From the NCBI RefSeq assembly GCF_035013185.1, contig NZ_JAYGJO010000015.1, positions 56,294 through 120,293 of the forward strand: DNA of 64,000 nt, written 5' to 3'. Each line of letters opens with the position of its first letter. Position 1 is the stretch's first letter. Below the pieces are notes generated by a model, which saw only the letters and a list, made by a program, of their open reading frames with translations, was not told where the DNA came from and searched no databases. Shown in pieces: positions 53,211 to 62,267 of the stretch. The stretch comes from Acerihabitans sp035013185. GTDB lineage: Bacteria > Pseudomonadota > Gammaproteobacteria > Enterobacterales > Enterobacteriaceae. The translations under genes were made by a program, and so were the position numbers.

Positions 53211-54502
53211 CAAAAATACCTCGGAATGATATCTTTCAATGATTGTCTAATGTAACGTCTAACCTCATATTCAATAACGTCCTTACCTTTATCAAGCATC
53301 CGATCAGCATACATAGATCCTAAGTCCCAGAGTCCCTGCTCCATCTCTCGCGCTTTCTCTACAAACTCTTGCTGCGCAGCCTCTATGTACACAACAACCT
53401 TATCAGTAACTCCAAATTTATCATCTAACTCATTAAGAATTATCGCTGTAGCAAGACCGATCGCAACAACAGCGACCAAAGGAACAGAAACTACGGCGGT
53501 GAAAGCAGCAATAGCACTAACAGCTCCCCAACTAATAGCTGAAGCAAGCCCGATCTTCACCACATCCGTTGCCAGGGAACCAATAAACTCAGACAGCGAC
53601 GTTTCATCATTTAATATAAAATCAAGCGTCCGGTAAGCCGCTGCTACATAAAACGTAACCCGTGCGCCACTGATAATAGAGTTTTTAAGCCCATATTTAC
53701 CGATACCCAGATCAACCACCTTCGGATTTTTTAATGCAAACACCGGTGCATTTACTATTTTTCTGATCCCAGGATACCCCGTCAGCTTAATTAACTCAGT
53801 CCCTTTATGGTTAATGTAAACTGTCGCTCGGATACCAAAACTGCCCAGCTTTGAAATTATCATCGATGTCGTCACAACGTCCTTTCCGTTCACACCATAG
53901 TTCACCAGAACCTTGCCCACACCTGACTGTGTGGTTTCCACCCAGGCTGTTTTTGTCTCATTCCAGCCCCACGACTGGAGTACCTCAAAAGCTTCTGAAA
54001 GAGTGATGAACATCACATCATTATTATTTTGTGACAGCATGTCCCGCAGATGTTCATCCGGAAAATCGTGCGTGTTACGTAATGCCGGATAATCAGGCAC
54101 AAATCCCGATTCGGATTTTTCTCCAGTGAGGTAGGAAGGCGGGGACATTTTTTTGGCTGCCTGAGCATATTGCTCCGGCTCAGCTGTAGTCGCGGCTACT
54201 GCTCTTTGAGACTCCGGATAAAGGCCATGTGACATAAAGGTCTGGGATGGAATAAATAAAGCCTTACACGGACAGGTCGAACGACTGTACAACGTGCTGG
54301 CAGCATAGCTGCCATGAATGATATCGCCGGGATGCCCCCCAGCCACGCTGTAGGTTCCCGGATGTTTCCCACAGGAAACCGGGCTACCATTCACGGCGGT
54401 ATAGCTGTGATTTTTTCCCAGTTTTTTTTCGGGACGCCCGTTCAGAACGGTGCCGCCGCAGGTGGTTTTATCCCCTTTGACTATCCAGTATCCGGTGGCC
54501 AT
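53210..54502 (-). CDS. PAAR-domain T6SS effector with membrane-active C-terminal toxin
   Basis: 430 aa. Residues 1-95 are a PAAR-like domain (ATGYWIVKGDKTTCGG, PVSCGKHPGTYSVAGGHPGD, CPCKALFIPSQ) expected to sit on the VgrG spike tip. Residues 95-213 are a linker. Residues 214-430 are the toxin: helix, then two hydrophobic stretches (about 255-275 and 305-355, rich in Ala, Val and Ile) between amphipathic helices, ending VVVYIEAAQQEFVEKARE and RQSLKDIIPRYF. Similar PAAR effectors with C-terminal TM hairpins disrupt membranes (Tme, Ssp6 type); pore formation here is inference. The start at 54502 overlaps the upstream 60-aa gene (TAATG). Confidence 0.85.
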   Translation of the reverse strand: MATGYWIVKGDKTTCGGTVLNGRPEKKLGKNHSYTAVNGSPVSCGKHPGTYSVAGGHPGDIIHGSYAASTLYSRSTCPCKALFIPSQTFMSHGLYPESQRAVAATTAEPEQYAQAAKKMSPPSYLTGEKSESGFVPDYPALRNTHDFPDEHLRDMLSQNNNDVMFITLSEAFEVLQSWGWNETKTAWVETTQSGVGKVLVNYGVNGKDVVTTSMIISKLGSFGIRATVYINHKGTELIKLTGYPGIRKIVNAPVFALKNPKVVDLGIGKYGLKNSIISGARVTFYVAAAYRTLDFILNDETSLSEFIGSLATDVVKIGLASAISWGAVSAIAAFTAVVSVPLVAVVAIGLATAIILNELDDKFGVTDKVVVYIEAAQQEFVEKAREMEQGLWDLGSMYADRMLDKGKDVIEYEVRRYIRQSLKDIIPRYF

Positions 54503-54684
54503 TACTCCACCTCCGGACGGCATGCCTGAACAGGCACCAGAAAATCATCCGCCATCTGCCCGTTATCGAGCGCGATTTTGTACCCTTCCTCTGTCATCTC
54601 CGCCACGTGTTCCGCCGTAAACGGAGATATATCCATGCCGGCTAACATCGCCGACGTAAGTTCATTGGTGTGCTGCGCATCCAT
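54502..54684 (-). CDS. Small acidic protein translationally coupled to the PAAR effector
   Basis: 60 aa: MDAQHTNELTSAMLAGMDIS, then a predicted helical and acidic stretch. RBS ACAGGGAAA at normal spacing. Its TAA overlaps the PAAR ATG by one base. No domain known to me; too small for the EagR (DUF1795) chaperones that serve TM-bearing effectors, though a loading or chaperone role is possible. Likely first gene of the effector operon. Confidence 0.7.
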   Translation of the reverse strand: MDAQHTNELTSAMLAGMDISPFTAEHVAEMTEEGYKIALDNGQMADDFLVPVQACRPEVE

Positions 54685-55034
54685 GCTGTTTCCCTGTCCT
54701 TTAACGGCTTAATATCACACCATAATATCCTAATCTGACTTAACCAAAATCAACAACACCACTACAGGCTGGATTAATATAAAAAGTGCAACAGGTGAGT
54801 GATTTGGCAGGGGGATCAACTGTGGTACATTTCACCGTTACGACACCATGAAATAGTTGCCTGAAATGAGTACACAAAATAAGCATTACCATCAGTTGAC
54901 CCAGGGCTAACGATACCCGCTTCAGGCCCTCCACCGCAATGACGGTGCCCAGCGGAACTCTTGATTCCATGAGGTCCGCCTCAATGAGGCACCTCACATG
55001 ATGAGACACAACAACACCACGCTAAGGACTGATG
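54685..55034. other. Upstream region of the effector operon, with 12-bp direct repeats
   Basis: About 350 bp. CAACAACACCAC occurs at 54751-54762 and again at 55009-55020, bounding a 246-bp block. Within it lies a hairpin (GAGGT…ACCTC with GCCTC/GAGGC inside, 54971-54995). An 89-codon minus-strand frame is open across the block but resembles nothing I know. The effector promoter should lie at its left end. Confidence 0.45.
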
Positions 55035-55212
55035 ATGATTGTTGTATTGAGTGGAGAAGGGCCGTCAGATTTTGGCTGTTGTACAAACGGGCAGGGGGAG
55101 TGTCAGATACCCGATTTCAGGTACGGCCCGATGACGTATTTTATCGACACAGAAATTAAGCCATTGATTGGGTATTTAGCAAAGCTCCAACACTGTGGCC
55201 AATTTTATTTGA
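55035..55212 (+). pseudogene. Truncated gene start, MIVVLSGEGPSD-type
   Basis: The frame begins MMIVVLSGEGPSDFGCC and runs about 60 codons (YGPMTYFIDTEIKPLIGYL) before being cut by half of a palindromic repeat at 55213. I have a weak recollection of longer conserved hypothetical proteins beginning like this. Only the N-terminus remains, so it is probably dead, and it marks the right edge of the island. Confidence 0.5.
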
Positions 55213-55242
55213 CCATTTCGAGCCGCAGGTGCGTTGGCTGCA
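55213..55242. repeat. Half of the palindromic repeat at the right edge of the effector island
   Basis: CATTTCGAGCCGCAGGTGCG and TTGGCTGCA match the left arm of the repeat family; the rest is absent. It lies 7 bp from the fldB stop codon. With the full copy at 50978, repeats flank both ends of the island. Confidence 0.75.
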
Positions 55243-55248
55243 AAGGGG

Positions 55249-55767
55249 TTAAAGCAGGGGAGCCATTTCTTCCAGGATCTGTTCACACCATTGTTGTAAC
55301 CGTGTCTCGCTGAGATCGTACTGGTTGACCTCGTCGAGGGCCAGTCCAACAAAATGCTTGCCATCGGTGGTCAGCGCCTTGGGACTGGTGAATTCGTAGC
55401 CCTCGGTCGGCCAATAACCGATAAAGCTGGCACCACAGGGGGCCAGAACATCATGCAGGTAGCCAAGGGCATCGAGAAACCATTCACCATAACCCAGCTG
55501 ATCGCCCATACCGTACAAGGCGATCGGCTTGCCGGATAAGTTCAGACCGGCCAACTGCGACCAGACGGCATCCCAATCTTCTTGGATCTCGCCGAAGTCC
55601 CAGGTAGGGATGCCGAGGATCAGTACATCATACTGTTCCATCAGCAGCGGCGGCGCGTCTTTGATATTATGTAAATCCACCAGATCCTCGCCGAGGATAT
55701 CGCGGATTTTCTCCGCCGCCATTTCGGTATAGCAGGTACTGGAGCCATAAAACAAACCGACTTTCAT
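55249..55767 (-). CDS. fldB: Flavodoxin FldB
   Basis: 172-aa long-chain flavodoxin, an FMN electron carrier induced by SoxRS in E. coli. The FMN phosphate loop is GLFYGSSTCYTE, aromatic stacking residues are in GIPTWDFGEIQEDW, and ALYGMGDQLGYGEWF follows. It diverges from xerD, as in E. coli. Confidence 0.96.
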   Translation of the reverse strand: MKVGLFYGSSTCYTEMAAEKIRDILGEDLVDLHNIKDAPPLLMEQYDVLILGIPTWDFGEIQEDWDAVWSQLAGLNLSGKPIALYGMGDQLGYGEWFLDALGYLHDVLAPCGASFIGYWPTEGYEFTSPKALTTDGKHFVGLALDEVNQYDLSETRLQQWCEQILEEMAPLL

Positions 55768-55870
55768 CTTTACTCATACTCTTACTTAACAGCTAATGTC
55801 ATCAAGTGTACCAGATTAGCGGCTTAATCAGGCATAATGCAGGCATGAAAAAAACCACAGGGGAGAGCGG

Positions 55871-56770
55871 ATGCAACGGCAGGATAACCCACTAATCGAG
55901 CAATTCCTCGATGCGCTCTGGCTGGAACGCAACCTGGCGGATAACACCTTGGCGGCTTACCGTCTCGATCTCACCTGCCTGGCAGACTGGCTGGCTCACC
56001 ACCAACGCGATTTGATTGCCGCCGGGGCGGAAGATTTACAATCATTTCTGGCGGATCGGTTGGAGCATGGCTATAAAGCCACCAGCTCCGCCCGTTTGCT
56101 GAGTGCCATCCGGCGCTTTTTCCAATACTTATACCGGGAAAAGCAACGTGACGATGACCCCAGCGCGGCGCTGGCGGCACCGAAACTGCCGCAACGGCTG
56201 CCCAAAGGTCTCAGCGAAGCTCAAGTCGGTGCGTTGCTCAATGCGCCGGTGCTTGATCAGCCCATCGAGGTGCGTGACAAAGCCATGCTGGAAGTGCTGT
56301 ACGCCACCGGCCTGCGCGTGTCCGAACTGGTGGGGCTGACCATCAGCGATGTCAGCCTGCGCCAGGGTGTGGTGCGGGTGATTGGCAAAGGTGACAAGGA
56401 GCGCTTGGTGCCGTTGGGAGAAGAGGCGGTGTACTGGGTGGAATATTATCTGGAGCATGGGCGCCCCTGGTTGATGAACGGGCAGAGCGGCGACGTGCTG
56501 TTTCCCAGTAAACGCAGCCAGCAAATGACCCGACAGACCTTCTGGCATCGCATCAAGCATTATGCGATCCTGTCGGGTATCGACAGCGCTCGGCTTTCGC
56601 CCCATGTGCTGCGTCACGCCTTTGCCACCCATTTGCTCAATCACGGTGCGGATTTGCGCGTCGTGCAGTTACTGCTGGGGCATAGCGATCTTTCCACTAC
56701 TCAAATTTACACGCATGTTGCGACTGAACGTTTAAAGCAGATTCATCAGCAGCACCATCCCCGCGCGTGA
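55871..56770 (+). CDS. xerD: Site-specific tyrosine recombinase XerD
   Basis: 299-aa chromosome dimer resolvase acting with XerC at dif under FtsK control. N-terminal SAM-like domain (residues 1-100), catalytic domain with the full set Arg in ATGLRVSEL, Lys in GKGDKERLVP, His/Arg in SPHVLRHAFATHLL, His in LLGHSDLSTTQ and Tyr in QIYTHV. First gene of xerD-dsbC-recJ. Confidence 0.98.
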   Translation: MQRQDNPLIEQFLDALWLERNLADNTLAAYRLDLTCLADWLAHHQRDLIAAGAEDLQSFLADRLEHGYKATSSARLLSAIRRFFQYLYREKQRDDDPSAALAAPKLPQRLPKGLSEAQVGALLNAPVLDQPIEVRDKAMLEVLYATGLRVSELVGLTISDVSLRQGVVRVIGKGDKERLVPLGEEAVYWVEYYLEHGRPWLMNGQSGDVLFPSKRSQQMTRQTFWHRIKHYAILSGIDSARLSPHVLRHAFATHLLNHGADLRVVQLLLGHSDLSTTQIYTHVATERLKQIHQQHHPRA

Positions 56771-56846
56771 GTGGGGTGAGGTTTTGCCTGCCACCGGTGT
56801 GGAACGTAACCACGGCTATTTAGAATAAAGAGATAAGGAATTACCA

Positions 56847-57563
56847 ATGAAAAAAAGCCTGCTAATGCTTTCTTTCGCGGCGCTGGCACTTTCCCGCCTG
56901 GCCTATGCCGACGATGCTGCCATCACGCATTCCCTGGCGCGCCTGGGGGTGCATAATGCCGACATTCAGCCCGCGCCGGTGGCAGGTTTGAAAACCGTGC
57001 TGACGGAAAGCGGCGTGCTGTACGTCTCGGACGACGGTAAACACGTTATCCAGGGGCCAATGTATGACGTCAGTGGCAATGCACCGCTCAATGTGACCAA
57101 TCAGTTATTGACCAAACGGCTGAACGCGCTGCAAGACCAAATGATTGTCTATAAAGCACCGCAACAAAAACATGTCATCACCGTCTTCACCGATATCACC
57201 TGCGGGTATTGCCACAAACTGCATGAGCAAATGAAAGACTACAATGCGCTGGGCATTACCGTGCGTTATCTGGCCTTTCCGCGTCAGGGCATCAATTCAC
57301 CGGCGGAAAAAGACATGGTCTCGATCTGGTGTAGCGCCAATCCCGCTGACGCCTTTGATAAAGCCATGAAAGGCGATGCCGTGTCGCCGGCAACCTGCCC
57401 CATCGATTTGAGCAAACACTACCAACTGGGTGTGCAATATGGCATTCAGGGCACGCCGGCAATTGTGTTGGAAAACGGCACCATGATCCCCGGTTACCAA
57501 AGTCCGAAAGAAATGGTGGAGATGCTGGATCAACAAAAAGCAGGCGTAGCGGTGGGCGGTTGA
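56847..57563 (+). CDS. dsbC: Periplasmic disulfide isomerase DsbC
   Basis: 238 aa with a signal peptide (about 21 residues, ending AYADD). The N-terminal dimerisation domain is followed by a thioredoxin domain carrying the CGYC active site in TDITCGYCHKLHEQM. A second Cys pair (SIWCSANP and PATCPID) forms the structural disulfide, and the cis-Pro loop is GIQGTPAIV. It isomerises wrong disulfides and is kept reduced by DsbD. RecJ follows 8 bp later. Confidence 0.97.
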   Translation: MKKSLLMLSFAALALSRLAYADDAAITHSLARLGVHNADIQPAPVAGLKTVLTESGVLYVSDDGKHVIQGPMYDVSGNAPLNVTNQLLTKRLNALQDQMIVYKAPQQKHVITVFTDITCGYCHKLHEQMKDYNALGITVRYLAFPRQGINSPAEKDMVSIWCSANPADAFDKAMKGDAVSPATCPIDLSKHYQLGVQYGIQGTPAIVLENGTMIPGYQSPKEMVEMLDQQKAGVAVGG

Positions 57564-57570
57564 ACAATCA

Positions 57571-59307
57571 GTGAAAATTAAAACCGAATTACGGCGCCGT
57601 CCTCTGACGCGCGCCGAAGGTTTAACCAACGCCGAACTCTCGCCACTGCTCCTGCGGTTGTATGCCCAGCGTGGTGTCAAATCTAGCGCCGAACTGGAAC
57701 GTGGTGTGCGCGGGTTGCTGCCTTATGGGCAACTGGACGGCATCGATCAGGCCGTGGATATGCTGGCGCGCGCATTGGCGGATAACCGCCGCCTGATGGT
57801 GGTTGGTGATTTTGATGCCGACGGTGCCACCAGCACCGCCCTGGTAGTGCTGGCAATGCGGCAAATGGGCGCAGAACAGATTGAATTTCTGGTGCCGAAC
57901 CGTTTTGAGGACGGTTATGGTCTGAGTCCGGAAGTGGTGGAACAGGCCAGGACGCGTGGCGCTGAGATGATTGTCACCGTGGATAACGGTATCTCCTCGC
58001 ATGCCGGCGTTGAATTGGCCCATCAGCATGGTATCCCGGTGTTGATAACCGATCACCATCTGCCCGGCGAAACCCTGCCGGCGGCGGATGCCATTGTCAA
58101 TCCCAACCTCACCGGCTGCGACTTCGCCTCCAAATCCCTGGCCGGGGTTGGCGTGGCGTTTTACCTGATGCTGGCGCTGCGCGCCCGTTTGCAAGCCGAT
58201 GGCTGGTTTGGGGTGAAACATCTGCAGATGCCGAAACTGGCGGAACTGCTGGACCTGGTGGCGTTAGGTACCGTGGCCGACGTGGTCCCTTTGGATACCA
58301 ACAATCGCATCCTGGTGTACCAAGGGATCAGTCGTATCCGCGCCGGCCGTTGTCGCCCCGGCATTATTGCCTTGGCCGAAGTCGCCAATCGCGAGACGTC
58401 AAAATTGTGCGCCAGCGATCTGGGTTTTGCCCTGGGACCGCGCTTAAATGCCGCCGGTCGATTGGATGACATGTCGGTGGGGGTGGCGCTACTGCTGACC
58501 GACGATCTGGCTCAAGCACGAATGCTGGCCAGCGAGCTTGATGCCCTCAACCATACCCGGCGCGAAATTGAGCAGGGTATGGAAGTGGAGGCGCTGGAGC
58601 TGTGCCGTCAGATGGAGCTCAACCAACAGGAAATGCCCTTCGGTCTGGCCATCTACCACCAAGAATGGCATCAGGGCGTGGTGGGGATCCTGGCGTCGCG
58701 TATCAAAGAACGCTTTCATCGGCCGGTGATCGCTTTCGCTCCGGCGGGCGACGGGCTGCTTAAAGGCTCGGGCCGCTCGGTCGCTGGCCTGCATATGCGC
58801 GATCTGTTGGAGCGCCTCGACACCTTGTATCCCGGCATGATCCTAAAGTTCGGTGGTCATGCCATGGCGGCTGGCCTATCGCTGGAGCAGACGCAGTTTG
58901 ATCTGTTCCGCCAGCGTTTTGCCTCCCTGGTGGATGAGTGGCTCGATCCTGCGCTGCTCGACGGCGTGATCTGGTCCGATGGTGAACTGGGTGGCCAGGA
59001 ACTGTCGTTAAGCACCGCCGAAATGCTACGCGACGGCGGCCCGTGGGGCCAGGCGTTCCCTGAACCGCTCTTTGACGGCAAGTTTCGCATACTGCAACAG
59101 CGGCTGGTCGGGGACAAACACCTCAAGTTGATGGTTGAACCCCTGGCGGGCGGCCCGCTGCTCGACGGCATTGCGTTTAATATCGACAATACCTTGTGGC
59201 CCGACAACAGCGTGCGGGTGGTGGAACTGGCCTATAAGCTGGATGTGAATGAATATCGTGGTAATCGCACGGTACAACTGTTAATCCAGCATTTGTGGCC
59301 GCTTTAA
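57571..59307 (+). CDS. recJ: Single-strand-specific 5'-3' exonuclease RecJ
   Basis: 578 aa (577 in E. coli), GTG start. DHH phosphoesterase motifs: VVGDFDADGATST, IVTVDNGISSHAGV and LITDHHLPGETLP; DHHA1 motif LKFGGHAMAAGLS; C-terminal OB fold to residue 578. Acts in the RecF pathway, mismatch repair and base excision repair. Last gene of xerD-dsbC-recJ. Confidence 0.98.
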   Translation: MKIKTELRRRPLTRAEGLTNAELSPLLLRLYAQRGVKSSAELERGVRGLLPYGQLDGIDQAVDMLARALADNRRLMVVGDFDADGATSTALVVLAMRQMGAEQIEFLVPNRFEDGYGLSPEVVEQARTRGAEMIVTVDNGISSHAGVELAHQHGIPVLITDHHLPGETLPAADAIVNPNLTGCDFASKSLAGVGVAFYLMLALRARLQADGWFGVKHLQMPKLAELLDLVALGTVADVVPLDTNNRILVYQGISRIRAGRCRPGIIALAEVANRETSKLCASDLGFALGPRLNAAGRLDDMSVGVALLLTDDLAQARMLASELDALNHTRREIEQGMEVEALELCRQMELNQQEMPFGLAIYHQEWHQGVVGILASRIKERFHRPVIAFAPAGDGLLKGSGRSVAGLHMRDLLERLDTLYPGMILKFGGHAMAAGLSLEQTQFDLFRQRFASLVDEWLDPALLDGVIWSDGELGGQELSLSTAEMLRDGGPWGQAFPEPLFDGKFRILQQRLVGDKHLKLMVEPLAGGPLLDGIAFNIDNTLWPDNSVRVVELAYKLDVNEYRGNRTVQLLIQHLWPL

Positions 59308-59311
59308 GCGT

Positions 59312-59385
59312 CACCCGTCATATTTCACGCTGCAGGGGTGCAGGCGGCGCACTTTCATGTGCCGCCTGCCGGCAACGCGATCTAT
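59312..59385. repeat. Shortened palindromic repeat after recJ
   Basis: CACCCGTCATATTTCACGCTGCAGG opens a copy whose centre is replaced by a short inverted repeat (GGCGGCGCACTTTCATGTGCCGCC). It ends with GCAACGCGATCTATT. It may also act as the recJ terminator. Confidence 0.65.
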
Positions 59386-59475
59386 TTTGCTATACCCACC
59401 GTGGCGTGGATCCGTTAGAATAGCGTCCCTATACGCTTAATACGCTTATCACTTTTTTACGAGCTGACTGAACTC

Positions 59476-60574
59476 ATGTTTGAAATTAATCCGGTAAAAA
59501 ACCGCATCCAGGACCTGTCTGAACGGACAGACGTTCTCAGGGGGTATCTTTGACTACGATCTCAGGCGCGAGCGCCTTGAAGAAGTCATTGCCGATCTGG
59601 AACAACCCGATGTGTGGAACGACCCCGAACGCGCCCAGGCCCTAGGTAAGGAACGCGCCTCCCTGGAAGCCATCGTGGAAACCATCGACCAGATGACCCG
59701 CGGCCTCGATGACGTCGCCGGCCTGCTGGAACTGGCGGTGGAAGAAGATGATGAAGACACCCTCAACGAGACGGTGGCCGAACTGGATCAGCTTGAAAGC
59801 AAGCTCGGACAGTTGGAATTTCGCCGCATGTTCTCCGGCGAGTACGACAGCGCCAACTGTTATCTGGATATCCAGGCCGGCTCCGGCGGTACCGAGGCCC
59901 AGGATTGGGCCAGCATGCTGCTGCGCATGTACCTGCGCTGGGCGGAATCACGGGGGTTCAAAACCGAGATTATTGAAGAATCCGACGGCGAAGTGGCCGG
60001 CATCAAGTCGGTGACCATCAAAGTCATCGGCGAATATGCCTTCGGCTGGTTACGCACCGAAACCGGCGTGCATCGCCTGGTGCGTAAAAGCCCATTCGAC
60101 TCCGGCGGCCGTCGTCACACCTCGTTCAGTTCGGCGTTTGCTTATCCGGAAGTGGATGACGATATCGATATCGAAATCAACCCGGCGGATTTACGTATTG
60201 ACGTATACCGCGCCTCGGGTGCCGGTGGTCAGCACGTTAACCGGACTGAATCTGCCGTGCGTATTACCCACTTGCCGACCAATATCGTCACCCAGTGCCA
60301 GAACGACCGCTCGCAGCACAAGAATAAAGAGCAGGCGATGAAACAGTTAAAAGCCAAACTCTACGAATTTGAGCTGCAAAAGAAAAATGCAGAAAAACAG
60401 GCGCTGGAAGACACCAAGTCGGACATTGGCTGGGGCAGTCAGATTCGGTCGTATGTACTGGATGATTCCCGTATCAAAGACCTGCGCACCGGCGTGGAAA
60501 CACGCAATACGCAGGCGGTACTGGATGGCGATCTGGATAAATTTATCGAAGCAAGTCTTAAAGCCGGGCTATGA
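59476..60574 (+). CDS. prfB: Peptide chain release factor 2 (programmed +1 frameshift)
   Basis: RF2 reads UGA and UAA stop codons. ORF1 is 25 codons from the ATG at 59476 to an in-frame TGA at 59551; the slip site CTTTGAC preceded by the Shine-Dalgarno-like AGGGGG at 59539-59544 shifts the ribosome +1 into the long frame, giving 365 aa. Stop-codon tripeptide SPF is in VRKSPFDSGG and the peptidyl-hydrolysis GGQ is in ASGAGGQHVNR; the residue at the E. coli K-12 Thr246 position is Ala. RF2 level thus autoregulates. lysS follows 9 bp downstream. Confidence 0.97.
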
Positions 60575-60583
60575 GGAATCAAG

Positions 60584-62104
60584 ATGTCTGAATCACAATC
60601 ACAGGGCGGTGCACCTCTGGCGCCGGATTTAAATAACGAGCTTAAGGCGCGCCGCGAAAAGCTGGCGCTGCTGCGCGAACAAGGCATCGCTTTTCCCAAC
60701 GATTTCCGCCGTGATACCACGTCCGACAAGCTGCATGCGGCGTATGACGGTGATAGTAACGAACAGCTCGAGGCGCTGGGCCTAGAGGTCAGCATCGCTG
60801 GACGTATGATGACCCGCCGTATTATGGGCAAAGCGTCGTTTGTCACGCTGCAAGACGTCGGTGGCGCCATACAGCTGTATGTTGCTCGCGACGAGTTGGC
60901 CGAAGGGGTCTATAACGAACAGTTCAAAAAATGGGACTTGGGCGATATTCTTGGCGCGCGCGGTCGGGTGTTCAAAACCAAAACCGGCGAACTGTCGATC
61001 CATTGCAGCGAAATCCGCCTGCTGACCAAAGCGATGCGTCCACTGCCGGATAAGTTCCATGGTCTGGTGGATCAGGAAAGCCGCTATCGCCAACGCTACC
61101 TGGACTTGATCGCCAACCAGGAATCGCGTCATACGTTTAAAATCCGTTCGCAAATCATGGCTGAAATCCGCCGGTTTATGGTGGATAAAGGATTTATGGA
61201 AGTCGAAACCCCGATGATGCAAAGCATCCCCGGAGGCGCCGCCGCCCGTCCGTTCGTCACCCATCACAACGCGCTGGATATCGATATGTTCCTGCGCATC
61301 GCACCGGAACTTTACCTCAAGCGCCTGGTGGTCGGTGGTTTTGAACGGGTGTTTGAAATCAACCGTAATTTCCGCAATGAAGGCATCTCGCCGCGCCATA
61401 ATCCCGAGTTCACCATGATGGAACTCTACATGGCCTATGCGGATTATCGCGACCTGATTGTGCTGGTGGAAGAGTTGTTCCGTACCCTGACCGAACGGGT
61501 ATTGGGCAGTAGCGTAGTGGAGTATGGCGATCAGACCTTTGATTTTGCTAAACCCTTTACCCAACTGACCATGCGCGAAGCCATTTGCCACTACCGGCCG
61601 GAAACCGTGGCCGGCGATCTGGACGATTTGGCCAAAGCCAGCGCCATTGCTGAGTCGCTGGGCATCAAGATAGAAAAAAGTTGGGGCCTGGGTCGTATCC
61701 AGACCGAAATTTTTGAAGAGACCGCCGAAAGCCACCTGATTCAGCCGACCTTTATCACCGAGTATCCGGCTGAAGTGTCGCCGTTGGCGCGCCGCAACGA
61801 TCAAAACCCGTTTTTCACCGACCGGTTTGAATTTTTTATCGGTGGGCGTGAAATCGGCAACGGTTTTTCCGAACTTAACGATGCACAAGACCAGGCGGCG
61901 CGTTTTGCCGAACAGGTCCAAGCCAAGGATGCTGGCGACGACGAAGCCATGTTCTATGACGAAGACTATGTCATCGCCCTGGAACACGGCATGCCGCCGA
62001 CCGCCGGTCTGGGCGTGGGTATCGATCGGATGATCATGCTGTTTACCAACAGCCACACCATTCGTGACGTGATCCTGTTTCCGGCGTTGCGTCCGCAAAA
62101 ATAA
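60584..62104 (+). CDS. lysS: Lysyl-tRNA synthetase LysS
   Basis: 506-aa class II aminoacyl-tRNA synthetase. N-terminal OB-fold anticodon domain (about residues 65-145), motif 1 FMEVETPMMQSIPGGA, motif 2 FRNEGISPRHNPEF and motif 3 GLGVGIDRMIMLF. Co-transcribed with prfB, the conserved prfB-lysS pair. Start MSESQSQGG after GAGGAATC. Confidence 0.98.
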   Translation: MSESQSQGGAPLAPDLNNELKARREKLALLREQGIAFPNDFRRDTTSDKLHAAYDGDSNEQLEALGLEVSIAGRMMTRRIMGKASFVTLQDVGGAIQLYVARDELAEGVYNEQFKKWDLGDILGARGRVFKTKTGELSIHCSEIRLLTKAMRPLPDKFHGLVDQESRYRQRYLDLIANQESRHTFKIRSQIMAEIRRFMVDKGFMEVETPMMQSIPGGAAARPFVTHHNALDIDMFLRIAPELYLKRLVVGGFERVFEINRNFRNEGISPRHNPEFTMMELYMAYADYRDLIVLVEELFRTLTERVLGSSVVEYGDQTFDFAKPFTQLTMREAICHYRPETVAGDLDDLAKASAIAESLGIKIEKSWGLGRIQTEIFEETAESHLIQPTFITEYPAEVSPLARRNDQNPFFTDRFEFFIGGREIGNGFSELNDAQDQAARFAEQVQAKDAGDDEAMFYDEDYVIALEHGMPPTAGLGVGIDRMIMLFTNSHTIRDVILFPALRPQK

Positions 62105-62123
62105 GCTGTCAGCACCGTGCAGA

Positions 62124-62155
62124 CCCACTCGCCGGGTGTCAATTCGGCGGGTGGG
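62124..62155 (+). terminator. Hairpin after lysS
   Basis: CCCACTCGCCG pairs with CGGCGGGTGGG (one wobble) around a 10-nt loop, 20 bp after the lysS stop. No T-run; terminator or mRNA stabiliser. Confidence 0.55.
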
Positions 62156-62267
62156 GGCGTTAACGGTGGATAACTGCTTAAAACTCACGCAGTTAATCAC
62201 CGCATCTCTTGCCAGCCGCCGACAGAAGGTTATAATGCCTCTCGCACTTTCCCAGAACCACGACAGT

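Noticed and set aside
60782..62200. 472-codon minus-strand frame opposite lysS
   Set aside because: Despite its length it only reflects the codon bias of lysS on the other strand; the protein shows no known domain.
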